Shown here: positions 12,496 to 26,000 of the stretch, piece after piece
How the letters are laid out: every line of letters begins with the position of its first letter
Position numbering within the stretch: position 1 is the stretch's first letter
Source: Linanthus parryae
Taxonomy: Eukaryota > Streptophyta > Magnoliopsida > Ericales > Polemoniaceae
Direction of reading: 5' to 3'
Assembly (NCBI GenBank): GCA_023055425.1
Contig: JALGPY010000005.1
Span: 83,865,495 to 83,929,494 of the forward strand
Length of the DNA stretch: 64,000 nt
The notes under the pieces: generated by a model
The model's database searches: none
What the model was told of the DNA's origin: nothing
The model's input: only the letters and a program-made list of their open reading frames with translations
Translations under genes and position numbers: made by a program

Positions 12496-15400
12496 ATGGC
12501 GATTTCTCTCTCAACGTACCCGCTTTCCAGCACTTACCCAGCAAAGATACACGACGCTAATTCAGCTCATGTCTTGTTCAATCGACCTTCGTGTAGCCAG
12601 AATGCGAGGTTTTTGATCTTCTCGAACCCTACCAAGAAATGTCTCAATCTTTTATCATCTCAAAGCCCGGTCTTAGCCTCTGCAGTCTCCGATTCCACCG
12701 GAAAGTTCAATTTTCTGCTTTTTTTTTTAATTTTTTTTTATTCAATCGCTTATTTATGCTATTATGCCAGATGCTATTCTTGATACTTGAGAAATGAAAG
12801 AAATCGTAATAATAACAACTCAATTGAGAGGCATTTTTATGTGCCTGTCTAAAAGTTGGAAATAATTCCACTGAACAGATTACGAATATGACCAGGAGGC
12901 ACGGCGATTGAGGAATATCAAGAATATATGGATTTGATCAGAAAAAAAAAGTCAGAAAAATAATTAATTTTTCCATTCATTTTCATTCATCTTCTTGTGC
13001 TTGGGTTCAGTTTCTCTCCACCTGGGATCAAATTACAAATAGGCATATAAAGGATTATAATAAATTACTGTGATACACAACTCTTGTGAATTGAGATAGT
13101 TACTTTTATACACAAATCTTGTGATATATGACGCACACCTAGTGGCCAGTAAGTAGTCTTACATAGATTTTGCTTTGGTGTCACTAATCATTGCCATTCA
13201 CAAGTAGAAAACACCAAACGCTACTTGCAACAAGGCGTATATGAAGGGTGAAAAATGTTTAAAGGGTTAAGCATGCCATTTTTTCAAGTAGAGAGGATCT
13301 TGTTTGGTTGTTCTCATTTATTTCAGTTTCTTGCTTGAAGATCTCAATACTGTGTTTGCTTCTGCTTTTCTAATTAAAGCTCACATTTGTGTCATCTTTT
13401 GAAATTGTTGGTTTGAAACAGGATCGTCTTCTGTGATTACCGAGGACAGCAAGAACTTGCTGGATACCGTGCAAGTGTTTGGTTTGAATGGGAAGGGTAT
13501 CCCAATTTCTGACTTGTGGAAAGATAGGAAAGCTGTTGTGGCATTTGCACGTCATTTTGGGTACTCAATTTGTATCTGGATTCTGGACACTTTTGAAGTG
13601 TGTAACAGATAAGTTTTGGATGTTGTATTTCGCGGAGGGTTTAATTATGTTTTCTTTCTTTACTTTGAAGATGCGTCCTTTGTCGTAAACGAGCCGACTA
13701 TCTTGCTGCGAAGAAGGTATTTGTCTATAGCTACCCTTTTTATTTGATAAAATTGCCTAATTTCTTGAACTGAAAACTGTCATGGAGCAAAAAATCTATA
13801 TTGCTCTGCTAGCCCAAAATCTGCCCGATTGCTCTAGTTATTCCCTCACGTGAACCCAAATAAAAAAAAAGAACTATCCTGGTCCCAGGTAGTTCCACCC
13901 TATCTACGAGTAAAAGCAAGATGTAATAACTAATGGAGTATAGTTCTTGCACAATGTAAGATGATTGATTCCGGAGGTCCACTTTTGTAAACAGGATGTA
14001 ATGGATGCAGCTGGCGTGTCACTTGTTATAATAGGACCAGGAAATGTTGACCAGGTATGAGTTGTATAGCCTCCAGAATTGAACCTTTGTAAGTGCTTAA
14101 GTTTCCTATTTCGACTGAGATATCGTTTAGCAGATGCATTCATCACTGAATTTTGAGCAAGAGTTGTTTGCATAGATGTGTTCTCCTTAGCCATTGATCT
14201 AGTACATGTTAGTATCTGTTAACCACTTCTTTCTCATTCTTTTGATTTCTCATTGCCGATTTCTGTTGTTGGTTCGTTATGATGATACCGAAAGAGACTC
14301 ACTCGCTCACTCACATGCGGTAGTAGTATAAATAAATATCAATCTCAGCCACTTAAATACCCTGATGTCCCTTGTGTGGAATTGTGGAGCATGGTTTAGA
14401 AGCTAGGGGTGTTCAAAAACCCGGGCGACCCGCCCAAACCGGCTGGTCCGAGCCAAACCTACCCAAAATATGAAGAGTATGGGGCTAAATGTTTGATCTT
14501 GGGTTCATAAAATTTCAGCCCGCCCATTTATTGATTGATTAGGGGTTTCAATATAATTTGGCCGTTTAGCCCCAAAACACCCCCGAGCATAAAACAGATA
14601 CTTGCTAGACATGTTCCCCTTAGCGAGTACATTTAATATATGCATTCAGAAAGGATATTTGACAGTTGCAATATATGTTTCTGACACTTCAAGCACCAAA
14701 TCTTTGCAGACACGGACTATCTGGTCCTGTCATTTCTCAATTTATATTCGACCGTACACTTGCAAGACATTTGATGGAAGCGTGTGTCCATCAGAAATTA
14801 TGTAATAAGGTTCATTTTGGCTGACCGATTCTTTCATGGTGGGAATGTAAATGATACAGTGCATGTTAGTATGTTGAAGTAAAAGGCTAAACTTACTTAC
14901 CTTAAGCTTGTTTCTAGTATCAATTAATGTCGTGTTCGCAGTTGGTACATTTAAATAAAGGATTAGTAAGTGCAATATTCAACAGATGGAACACACAGCC
15001 TGTGTTTGATGTGTTCCAGTCATGTTGTATCCTTTGTTTTTTTATGCTTATGCCAAGTTTGCCAGCATTTTTATCTTATAATCCAATGAATCATGGCTAT
15101 ACTTCAACTAGGCTTGGATCGCTTATTGACTGTTGTTAGTTGTATTAATTATTCTCACCAGGCAAGAGCATTTGCTGAGCAAACAAAATTTAAAGGAGGT
15201 ACATTTCACTTACAACTTTACTAAGAGAAGATATATTTTTAGCTTGCTAGCACGTTTTCTGTTCTTAAAGTTGGGAAGAGGGCTCAAGGGTTACTAACAC
15301 ACATGGTTTGAGCAAAAGAATTGTGTTCTTTTTTGGTTGAAGTAACATTTTTTGTCCTTTGTATCAGAAGTATATGCTGATGTGAGTTACTCGTCATACA

Positions 15401-18400
15401 AGGCACTGAGATTTGTTTCTGGGGTTACAACGACGTTTACTCCTGGGGTATGTACATCTTGGGATAACTCTGTCAATGAGTTGATAAATACTCATGAAAA
15501 AACTATCAAATTAGGTCTCTGGTATTCGAAACATACGGGTTTGCTGAAGATACTTAGTTATTTACTTAGTATTTCTTTGGATATTGTAGGCAGGTCTGAA
15601 GATTATACAGGCTTACATGGAAGGATACCGACAAGATTGGGAGCTTTCCTTTGAAGAGGACACCAGGACAAGAGGTGGCTGGTATGTGAACTAGAGTAAA
15701 TTTACTACCCCATGTTCTTCACTAGAGCCTCGTTTCGGTTGGGGATAGGAAAAGGGCGGTACATGTAAAGGGATATGAAGTGGGTTATGATTGATGGAAG
15801 ATAAGGAACTTAAATGTCCAAGCCTCCAAGGATAATTTAGCCTTTTTTTTAAATCCCATCCTCGTCCCCCAAAATAGTATCCTTGCTTATGACATTTAGG
15901 ATTTTAGTTATAAGAAAAGGTGTGTGATATGGGAGGGATTTGATAACCCCTCTTAGCCTCTCATTTCTTCCACCCAAAAGCAGGTTTTGAAACTACAGTG
16001 ATAACAAGTTTATCCCTCCCCCCTTAGCCAAACCCAAAGAGGCCTGAGGGTAGGAAGTACTGGGGATCATTTGGTTTTGTACCCTATAGAAACATTCGTT
16101 AGATTGAAGAAAACTCTACGAGTGCTATTAACTAGCCACGAACAAGTCTTAAACGTATACTCATTGTGAATATAGGAACTATGGGTCAGTTTGGCAAAGT
16201 GGTTTTTTTTGGTTTATGGTTTTTAAACCAAATGGTTTGTTTAAAGTGTTTGTTTTGAATGGTTTAAAAACCAGATTTTAAACTAGTTTTTTCCAACTTT
16301 TGCCTTGGTGAAAAAAACCAACTTTTGGTGGTTTTTTCTTTGGTTTATTTCTATGACACACAAAGACGATATTATCCTCACACCGTAAACGTATTAGACT
16401 GAAAATTGTCGAGCATTTTGGTAGTTCTTTGACATTTTAATCATTGAAATAATTAAAAAGATCACTGATAATTTTTTTCTATACTTCCTTCATAATATTG
16501 TTTTTCCCTTTCTCAAAAAAAAATATTGCTTTTCCCAAAAAACTCACTTCACACTTTAATGTGATGTAGTTATTATTTAGGGTCAACTATTTTTGTTGTG
16601 TTATTTTTCTAGTTGATTAAACTTCTGCTATCAGTTAAACAATGTTGCATTGAAAGAGTTATATTGGATTTATGTTGTTTGTTTGTGAGTTTTTTTGTTT
16701 TTTGTTCTTTTACTTTTACAAGCAACAACCCTTATATGCACAAGGACAAATATGTCATTTTATCAATAACATCTAGTTTAAAAACCACTACCTAACACAT
16801 TTCTTCAGTTTTTAATCTAGATTAAAAACCACCACCAAACACACTGGTTTAAACAAAATCTCTAGAAAAAACCAAAAAAATTCCACCACAATCTATAAAC
16901 TAGTTTTTCCACCAAAAACCACTCTACCAAACTCACCCTATATGGACTAAATAGCAATTAGTTTAGACCTAGCTTCTAGTAGCTTCTTAGTATTCTATAT
17001 AAATAGATGTAGTCGTGCATTATTATTCATTCAATCAATCATATATTCAGTTCTATATGGTATCAGAGCGGCTACGCTCTTGGTGACCTAGTTTTTGCGC
17101 TTTGGCCTCTGACGGGCGGCACCACCACTAGCCGCCCGCTGGAACTAGCCCATATTTTTTTCTTGCAACCTGCTTTCTTTTTCTATTCGATAAACCCTAG
17201 TTCTCAGCCGCAGTCTTCAACTCGACGCTGGAAAACACATATCCAGCGGTCGTCCTCCCTTCACACGCTTACAAACTAGGCTTCTTCTGCTGATATGCTG
17301 CCAAATCCGGCTGCACCATTCCAGTTCATCATTGGCTCCGCACTGACTGTTCGTATTGTCAGCACAGCAACGCTCGACAGCGCCTCAGCTGCACCTGCTG
17401 GACTCAAGCTCGCACAGATCTGTGGAAACCCTAGCCGCTGCCGTCGTCAAACACGCCGGAAAGCATCATCCTCACAGTGCTCGTCGCACCTGAGTCAAGC
17501 AACCAAAATCTCCCACCGTCGGCCTCCTTTCCCTCGCTAGTCGCACCTGCGTCCAGCCGCCGAATCCACTGCCGGCGATCCACAGATCCGTGAAACCCTA
17601 GCCGTCGTCCAGCGCGCCGCTGCCGCATCCGTCGCCGCTGATTTACTGATAGTCGCTATCAAAACGGGTTCAAAAACCCTAGCTTGGAACGCTATCAGTC
17701 GTTGTCTGCCACCCAGGAGGATCGAAGCTCGTTACCTCATGATCGGAAATCATGGCGCTCGGTAACAATAGTGTACCAGATTCAAATAACAACTCTAGCT
17801 CTTCCGCGCTACATTGAAGACCAAGATTGGAGTCTCGTCTCGACCTCCATCTTGCGGGGACGTATAGGAACTATATGGACTAAATAGCAATTAGTTTAGA
17901 CCTAGCTTCTAGTAGCTTCTTAGTATTCTATATAAAGAGATGTAGTTTTGCATTATTATTCATTCAATCAATCATATATTCAGTTCTATAGTGAAGACGT
18001 ACTTTGATTTTAAATAATGTTTGTGCTCCAGTTGACTGATTGCAACAAGCAATCGACATTTAGAGCCAAACTGTTAACGCTTTTAGAAAGCATATGTACT
18101 TGCCTGGCTATAATCCTCAGCTATGTTCTAAATTCCTTCCTTCGTAACGGAAATGACTAACTTCACATCCAAAGCATCCAAGAATGTTGGCTTATCAGAT
18201 TCCCAATCAAAATAACGGTAAAAGATACTTCTTCCCATCCACATTTGACACAAAGACACTTTCACCCCTTCCAGTTTAGGAAAGGACACTTTCATGCCTT
18301 CATTGTGCCAAATTTCAGGAAACGTACTCCCCGTGATTGTGATGCGGTTAGTCTGGGGGGTGGGGGTCAGTCACCTCCACTAAGTTACGGCCAAATTTGC

Positions 18401-21252
18401 CCTCTTAGAGTGTGGAATGATCCATTAAAGCCACATTGGATTACAACTTAACCAAGCATATTCATTAATTTTAAGACAGTCATACCACCTGTTGTATTTA
18501 TAGTACTATAATGTCCTAAAGTTTATGAATATCCTTGGTTGAGTTGTAATTGACATCTATTGGGGCTTCGATAGTCATTACATATTCTAACAGGGCAAAT
18601 TTGTCCCAAAACTACAGTCAGTGACGGCCACAAACCCCCAGACTAACCGCACCACAATCAGGGGGATCAGGTGTCTGAAGTTTGGCACACCGAAAGGGAT
18701 GAAAGCGTCTTTTTCCAAACAGGAACAGTTGAAGGTGTCTTTATGTCAAATTTGAGGGGGGGGGGGGATGAAACTATAGAAAACCTTATCCGGATACGTC
18801 TATTAGGAATCCTTTTATGTGTGTGTGTGCGCGTGTGTAAAGTTCTTACAGCTACTGGAAAAGGAAATGAAGACCCTTAATGAGACTGAATGAATAAATT
18901 GTTTTTTGGAAATGCTTTACTTAATACTTAATGCACGCTACTACTGTGCAAAGAGAAGGAAGATCAAATAATGCTTAGAAAATTAGAATTTGTTTATTGC
19001 AGCCATGGATAGTCGATCTAAGAAGCATGGTTACGGATACGGGTTTGGATACGATACGGAAACGGATACGTCATTTTCCAAAAAATGAGGATACGACACA
19101 TTACGGATACGTCAACATTGTTATTATCCTTTTACATATATTTGAATTTTTATACTTCGAGATATGATAAAATATTGGTACCAACTTCTTTTTATTTATA
19201 GCTTAAATATAACGGAAAGCATATATTAAGTGTAAGGAAGAGAAGAGAGAGATGAGTAGCTTAGGTGGGTTCGAGTTTGACGAGTTTTGTCTGGGAATAC
19301 TCCTGAAGTTGTTGCATGTGAGAACTTAAAACCTCACTTTAATTTTTCATTCAGAAGAGTAACCTTTTCATATATTGAGCCATCAAAAAATCAAATGTGT
19401 CGTATCTACTTTAAGTTAGTTATATTTTAACCCATTTAAGTTCAAACATCTCATCAAACAACCCGTGTGAAAGTCTAAGAAACACTAAGGGGGCAACTGT
19501 GGTCTCTCATTAAGTGTCCATAAAGTGTCGCCCAACTGTCCTCAAAGTGTCCAGTCAAATAAAATTCTCTAAAATACTCAGACACGCCAGCCGGAGTGTC
19601 TTACACGTATTTTGGAGAATCGTACGAGTGTCCGAGTATCCCAAGTGTCCGACACGGATACGGCCCCTGTTTTGGAGTGTCCATGCTTCCTAGGTCAAGA
19701 TCGAGGTTTTGTTCCATAGCAGTTTTTCCCAGACATTTGAGCATAACCAACATTGTAATTAAGGTTTGGTTTCCGATCAGTTTAATCAACAAATCTCATT
19801 GTAACGGGACAATCTGGTGCAATTGGTGCTATGTTCGGGTCTTTGTTCAGTAATTAACAAGTTCTATTTCTCAAATATATGGTCTCTTTTTGGAGTTTCC
19901 CTGCATCCTATGTAACCACAGAAATGAGGCGATAGCTAACATGTTAAACTTCTAAATGAGGTGATAGCTAACTTTCTACCTGAGGGTATTGGCACCCAAC
20001 GTCACTGCTCATCAACTGGAAACACAAATGCATGTTACAGAGATAATGATACCAATCATAATATTAGAATAGTCATCACTCACCCCGTGCTGATAGTAGC
20101 TGGTTTTCAAACTAGGCAAGAAGTTCTTCACTGGTTCTGCAAGATGTTTCCCTTTGAGACTACATATAAATGTTGGAACTAAATGTGGAAATAAAGTTTC
20201 AACAATGCACTCTGAGATACGGGTAATAGTCAAATCTGCAACAAGGAAGCTTAAGCTTGTTGCATTATTTAGGCTATGTTTGGAACTTGGAAATTGCAGG
20301 AAAATGAAAATGAAAGGAAAATGAAATTATGGAAATTGTTTTTCATGTTTGGAAATGAAAGGAAATAAAAAGAAAAGAAAAGGAAAAGAAAATCAAGAAG
20401 AAACTTTTATAAGGATACAGGTAACATTCTGCTTGGTAAGATTAGTAAGTTACATGCAGAACCAAGTTAAGAAAGTTACATGATTGATTTTGGACATCAG
20501 ATACTGCCTCTGCTTGCTAAGGTAACTCATATGGAAGCATTTACTGGTTTCTTTCTCAGGCAACAAGGTGGAATTATTGTTGCAGGGCCAGGAAAGAGTA
20601 ACATAACATACATCCATAAGGTCAGTCCTTACTTTTATGGCTCTCAAGTTGAGAGTCTCAACAATAGCTTAGCACCTGAAGTACAAATATTCATTATCCG
20701 ACTCTAACAGGGCAACAACAGATAGGAAATTATACCTTAAGTGTTACCCTTTCATCATAAGTGTGAATTGCAAACTGATCTTAATAATTTACACAATATT
20801 TTTCAGCCTTCCATTGTAACAGTTTCATCTGTTTCGCTTTCACGTGGAGTCCAAATATCGATCTCACTGTTTCAAATTTTGTTTCACCAAAATGTCCAAG
20901 TTGGGTTTTCAAGAATATTCCTCAGTGTCATCTTTCTTCCCTAGCCTATTGTGGTATCTAACTGGAGGTAGACATGATGGAAATACTGGTGAAGTTTAAC
21001 AGTTTTCCGCTCCTTCGGATTGAGTTAGGAAAGAATATAGTTTTTCATTATTAGAAGAATCGATTGGGCTCCAAAGTGTCTTTACTTCGTTAAGCACTTT
21101 GAAGCAATCAAGTGAACTGCATTTATTTTTTTCTTTCTTTTTCTCCATGTCATTATCAGACTGTCGCTTCTTATATTGGTATCGAATAACAGGACAAAGA
21201 AGCAGGAGATGATCCGGAGATTGGAGAAATACTGCAAGAATGTTGCTCTTGA
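12496..21252 (+). CDS. Chloroplast thioredoxin-like AAED1/PRXL2 family protein
   Basis: AhpC/TSA-type (thioredoxin-fold) antioxidant-like protein, predicted plastid-targeted. Nine exons: 12496-about 12700, 13422-13560, 13671-13716, 13995-14054, 15162-15198, 15368-15447, 15590-15681, 20560-20620, 21193-21252 (stop TGA). Exons 2-9 join in phase with GT-AG borders and give about 260 aa with exon 1. The N-terminus MAISLSTYPLSS is a Ser-rich transit peptide. The core shows VVAFARHFG, the redox motif GCVLCRKR, VSLVIIGPGNVDQ, FAEQTKFKGE, FVSGVTTTFTPG, YMEGYRQDWELSF, RGGWQQGGIIVAGPG and the tail GEILQECCS. It matches Arabidopsis At2g37240 in order and wording. The exon 1 donor is abnormal: phase requires the border after G12700, where GAAAG is seen instead of GTAAG-like. 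Intron 7 (15682-20559) is packed with transposons. Confidence 0.9.
15727..16044. mobile_element. Possible MITE in AAED1 intron 7
   Basis: Left end GCCTCGTTTCGGTTGGGG pairs loosely with the reverse complement of the right end (GGCCTCTTTGGGTTTGGC). The interior is non-coding with 'cccatcctcgtcccc' and 'ccctcccccc' patches. The ends resemble Harbinger- or hAT-type MITE termini; no clear target duplication. Confidence 0.4.
16183..16938. mobile_element. MITE inserted in the left LTR
   Basis: A 756-bp element with ends GGGTCAGTTTGGCAAAGTGG and (reverse complement) GGGTGAGTTTGGTAGAGTGG. The 3-bp duplication TAT flanks it (16180-16182, 16939-16941). The right LTR shows the unoccupied site, ggaactatatggac. 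The interior has paired 'ggtttttaaaccaaa'-type stretches. GGG ends with a 3-bp duplication point to the PIF/Harbinger (Tourist) group. Confidence 0.88.
17058..17069 (+). promoter_or_regulatory. Retroelement primer-binding site (tRNA-Met)
   Basis: TGGTATCAGAGC starts at the first base after the left LTR and complements the 3' end of initiator tRNA-Met, the usual primer of plant copia elements. Confidence 0.85.
18232..18769. mobile_element. Long-arm inverted-repeat MITE in AAED1 intron 7
   Basis: Arms of about 175 bp (about 18232-18410 and 18597-18769) are reverse complements with scattered mismatches. Paired words include 'atttgacacaaagacacttt' / 'atttgacataaagacacctt' and 'gcggttagtctggggg' on both arms. 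The central loop, about 185 bp, is AT-rich. If transcribed with the intron it would fold into a long hairpin. Same family as the older copy at 11589-11916. Confidence 0.8.
19020..19695. repeat. Inverted-end repeat rich in 'ggatacg' words
   Basis: Starts near 'agaagcatggttacggatac' and ends near 'cacggatacggcccctg' + 'tccatgcttcctag'. The ends are inverted over about 9 bp (gaagcatgg / ccatgcttc), and both subterminal parts repeat 'cggatacg' and 'gtgtccga'. It is non-coding and probably a MITE. The remainder of intron 7 (19696-20559) shows only low-complexity AAAATGAAA runs near 20280-20390. Confidence 0.45.
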
Positions 21253-22402
21253 AGGGTGCCAGATAAAGTGTGGCCTGGGACAAGACATATGATATAGTGA
21301 AAACATGTAATCACAAGCTGTCAAACACACCGTAAGAGATTCCAATTCAATTTTTTTTTGGTATTGTTATATCATGTATATATACTAGCAATCTATGGTT
21401 AGATTAACTGAATAACTTATCTGCTTAATTGTTGAGACAAGCAGGGTATTTGATCTGATACACAGCGACTTGTAATGATGGGTGTCTGGAGTGGAGACCT
21501 TAATATATCGTGTTTTAGTACTTTGCCTATTTGTCAGCGACTAGATTAATTCATTACATTTCCAAGTGCCGTTGATGGAATGTAGTGATTAACTTAGACA
21601 ATTAGGTTTGAGAGAGTGATTTCCATTGATAATGAGCTCCACATGCTTATATAGTGCATGGCAGAGTATAATAGTAAATGTGCCTAATAAAGTACTAATC
21701 AGATCATATCTCCTATACGCCCCCAACAAGATAGAGGATCTAGAGGAGACTTTAATCTTAGAGAGAATGACGCAAGGGTGGAAGAAGAGCTATTGTGCTC
21801 TGGTTCTTCGAGCTCCATGACACAGGAGAGCCTAGACTATATAACCACACATGGAGGAGTAATCATACTTATTCCCTGAAGTGAGCACAGAACCTGTCAT
21901 ATCTGAGGTGTCCTTGAGGTATCGTATGAGATGCTTGACACCTCAGTGAATAGTAGTTGCACCAATGCCCAAGTAAAATGTGAGTTATCACAGGGAAATA
22001 AAAGGAAGCTTTCACTCCTTGGAATAAACTTTCAGAAACTGCATTGTAAGAAGATTAGACAAAACGTCAGTACAAAGAAGAAACAAATAAGGACTGATTG
22101 GATCCCTAAGCCACAAGTGGGTTTGAAAAAATCTGTTCTATGGCCATTTATAAGAATTTGAAAACTCACAGTGGTGAAACAAATTAGAACAGTATTAACA
22201 AAAGGTAGGGGAAAACCTAACTTGATCATAATTTATTGAATAGAATCCTTGAATATCTTTGTAAATCATAGTCACTTAATTTGTATATATCTCATAATTA
22301 GTTAGTCAAATATTTTCTCAGATTCATGGCCATGACTAGGGCAATAGACTTGTATATAAATATTGACATTCATGAATGAGAAGGCAGGCATTCATTCTCA
22401 CA
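21253..22402. other. 3' flank of AAED1; LTR-like AT-rich DNA
   Basis: The first few hundred bases should hold the AAED1 3' UTR. The stretch just before 22403 (ending 'ttcattctca') is probably the remaining LTR end of the decayed copia element because a primer-binding site follows. I found no second LTR copy to set its start. No gene seen. Confidence 0.45.
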
Positions 22403-22920
22403 TGGTATCAGGCCTATAACTCTCTCAAATATCACCTGACGTTCTTCACTTATTCTCCTTTATTCTATCATTTCTCTCTCTCCAATGGCTGATAAAAACA
22501 TTCACCCTGCTACTATCCTTACCAACATCAAATTGGTTGTGCGTATTGTTCTCGAGATGGAAAGTAGCCAGTATTCTCATTGGGCAGAACTATTCAAAAT
22601 CCATTATTGTGGCATGGCTCGGCGGAAAACCTAGCATTCTTGGTTCGCGTCCATAGACTTACAATGTTCAATGCCCTCCTTCTACTCCTATCCCTACACA
22701 CATTGAGGCCGCTTCGCACACAATGACTCTTAATCAACTAGATGACAATTGGTACATGGACACCGGAGCCACATCTCATATGACTATAATGGAGGTATAC
22801 TCTTTCCCTTGTTTTTAATTTGAGCATTGATCGTAATATAATTGTTGGTAGTTGCCAAGAGATTTCTATTAATGGTTATGAGCAGACAAAGCTTTCTTCG
22901 CCTCATCCCTTTTATTTTTT

Positions 22921-22951
<31 letters not shown>

Positions 22952-23003
22952 GAGGTAAATGAACTTTTAAATAATCACGGGCAAACGAAATAGCTGGAAC
23001 CAA

Positions 23004-26000
23004 CTAGTACATCGTAACTGTAAACCCTCCCATTTCCCAACTAGTGCGGTTACTTTCCCAATTCTCTCTGTCTTCAATGCTTAGTCCCCTTTGTGCAAGC
23101 CAATGCGCCTGACCGTTCCTTTCTCTCTCCACAAACCTCCAATCGATCTGAAAACCTCCGTCTTTGAGTTCTTTCGCCTTCTCTAGAAGCTCTCTCACAA
23201 CTGTTCTGTGATCTTGTGGGTTTTGGTTTTCTCGAAGGATCTCTATTATTATCTGCGCATCGCCCTCCACTGTAATCTCTGTTAATCCATTCGCCACTGC
23301 TAGATCTAGCGCTGCTCTAGCTGCTAACGCTTCAATTTCATAGGCGCTGTTTCCCCACTGGGCATGGATTGCTTCTGCTGCTAAGATTTTCCCAGTTGGG
23401 TCTCGGATGAGTGTGCCCAGGCCTGCAATTCGCCGGTTGTAGGACCATGCACCATCAAAGGAGACTATGAACTCCCCACGGCGGTCGCTATCTACAGAGA
23501 TATGAGGAGGTTGAGTCGGTTGGTTGCCGGTGATGCTATCCACAATACTCTGAGCTGAGGCAACCATTATGTCGGTTGGAGTACTCTTCCCCTCAAAAAT
23601 GATTTTGTTGCGGTTGAGCCAAATACTCCAAAGGCCGACACTGACTTGGATCTGATCCGGAGTTGAGCTTCCTTCGAAGAATCGCCGGATCCACCCTTCT
23701 CCGACCGGTAAGTGATTGTCTCTGTGGCCTCTGAATCTTTCCCAGAACTCCTTTGCTTTTGGACAATGATGGAATAAATGTTCTGAGTCCTCCCTTTCCT
23801 CATTACATACCCTGCAAGTAGGTGTCACTGGGATGGTTCTCTTGATTAAGTTATCAGCAGTGGGGAGGGAATTGTTATTGATCCGCCATATGAGGAAGAG
23901 ATATTTTCTTGGTACTTTCAGTTTCCACATTTTTGGAAGCCATTGCTGTATCTGCACTTCACTAGCATCGTTACTTTCTTCACTGTTAGTTAAAGCTCTC
24001 GCTACATCATACCCACTCTTGACCGAGTAGTCCCCTGAGTTGGTCCAATGCCATATCCATCTATCTGCTCCTGGGCTTTGACCGAGTTTAATCCGTTGAA
24101 TGTCGACTATGTCTATGGGTGAGATGTTAAGCTCCTCCATCATTTGTAAATTCCAGTTCCTTGTATCTTGAACAATAATTTCTTTCACTAATAAGGTGTT
24201 TTCATCTTGTGGTGCCGTGTTTAGGTGGAAAGATGAATCCCTTGGAATCCATGGATCATTGAAGATGCTGGTGGAACCTCCATCCCCTATCTGTTTAAGT
24301 GCTCCCTTCTTGATAATCTTCATACCTTCCTGTAAGCTTCGCCACGCATATGAAGGGTTTCTTCCCAGTTCAGAAACTGTAAGCTCTTTTCCTCTATGAT
24401 ACTTATCTTGAATAATCTTTGCTGTGAGACTTTCTGGTCTTGTGATGAGCCTCCAACACTGTTTTGCTAGAAGTGCTTTATTGAAGTCCAAAATATCCTT
24501 AAAACCAAGCCCCCCTTGAATTTTTGGATTCTTCATTTTGTCCCAAGCCACCCAACATATGCTTCTCTTATCAGTACTATTCCACCAAAAGCTTCGCATA
24601 AACTGTTCAATTTTCTGACAGGTTCCAACTGGTAGAATGAAGCAACTCATTGCAAAATTAGGGATGGCTTGGACTACTGCTTTCAATAAAACTTCTTTTC
24701 CTGCAGGAGATAAGTACTTCTCCTTCCAACCTTTTGTTTTCCAGCTGAATCTTGTCCTGCAGTGAGTTGAATGTAACACTTTTGTTTTTACCTATTGTTG
24801 TAGGTAAACCCAAGTATTTATCATGTTGATTCGCTTCCGGAACTCCACATAGCTGGCTGAGGCTTCTCCTATCGTCTTCTTTAACATTCGTAGAAAATAG
24901 TGCAGCTGATTTTTGGAGATTCATTCTCTGTCCTGATGCGTGCTCGTACTTTGCTATAATTTGTAATAGAGTTGTAATATTTCCTTCATTAGCACCTGTA
25001 AAGAAAATACTGTCGTCAGCAAAAAATAAGTGAGATACCATAGGGCCCCCTCTAGAGGCTTTAACCCCCTTTAGTTGGTTGGTTGAGACAGCCGCCTCAA
25101 TTGATCGAGATAAACCCTTGCTGCAGATTAGAAACAGATATGGTGATAGGGGGCAGCCCTGGCGGAGTCCTCTTTCAGATATTACTCTTCCTCTTACTTC
25201 TCCATTAATTACAAAAGAAAACTGCACCGAGCTTATGCACTTATGAATAATTGCACAGAACTTTTCTCCCATTCCCATCTTGCGCATCATAAGCAATAAA
25301 TACTTCCATTCAACGCGGTCATACGCTTTGGACATATCAACTTTTAAGGCCACATATCCCTTCTTGCCTTTCACTCTAGACTTCATCGTGTGAATAAGTT
25401 CAAAGGCAGCTAGTATATTGTCGGTTATTTGTCGTTTTGGAACGAAAGCACTTTGTGTTTCCCCAATCAACTTTGGAAGAACTTGTTTTAATCTATTCGC
25501 CACCACCTTAGCTATAATCTTATAGACCACTGTGCACAAACTTATCGGTCGAAAGTCCACCGGGCTTGTAGGTTGTTTGATCTTGGGGATTAATGCTAAA
25601 AGTGTGGTATTGAACTCTTCAAGTCCTTTTTCTCCATTAAGGATGCTAAGGCATTCAGCCGTAACTTCGGGACCAATACTGTCCCAATGTTTTTGATAGA
25701 ATAGGGCTGGATACCCATCGACTCCTGGAGCTTTGAGAGGATTCATATCTTTTAGCGCATTAAACACTTCAATAGAGGTAAAAGGCGCCTCAAGTAGACA
25801 TTTATCATCTCTAGAACAAACTTGTGGAACATGTTGCAAAATTTCATCAATACTGACCTCGCTTGGGTTTTCGGATTTGAACAACGATGTGAAATAAGCC
25901 TCTAGGCAATTCTGTATTTCCACCGGGTCCTCTACCCATCTCCCTTGCTCGTCTGTTAGGCCACCAATACTATTCCTTGTTCTTCTGTTTGATGCTTTCC

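Larger units (their letters stand above)
16171..17990 (+). mobile_element. Short-LTR copia derivative (TRIM-like) with TATA...TATA LTR ends
   Basis: Two 128-bp LTRs begin TATAGGAAC and end GTTCTATA. The left LTR is 16171-16182 plus 16942-17057 (split by a MITE); the right is 17863-17990. The 5-bp target duplication gtgaa lies at 16166-16170 and 17991-17995. The primer-binding site TGGTATCAGAGC starts directly after the left LTR. The 805-bp internal region ends in the start of a copia-like gag (Met at 17752, MALGNNSVPDSNNNSSSS, then a stop). It is a deletion derivative unable to encode its own proteins. TA..TA ends are a known non-canonical LTR class. Confidence 0.9.

Noticed and set aside
17295..17628. 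GC-rich frames inside the short-LTR element
   Set aside because: Internal non-coding leader of the copia derivative; no gag or other domain until the short gag start at 17752.
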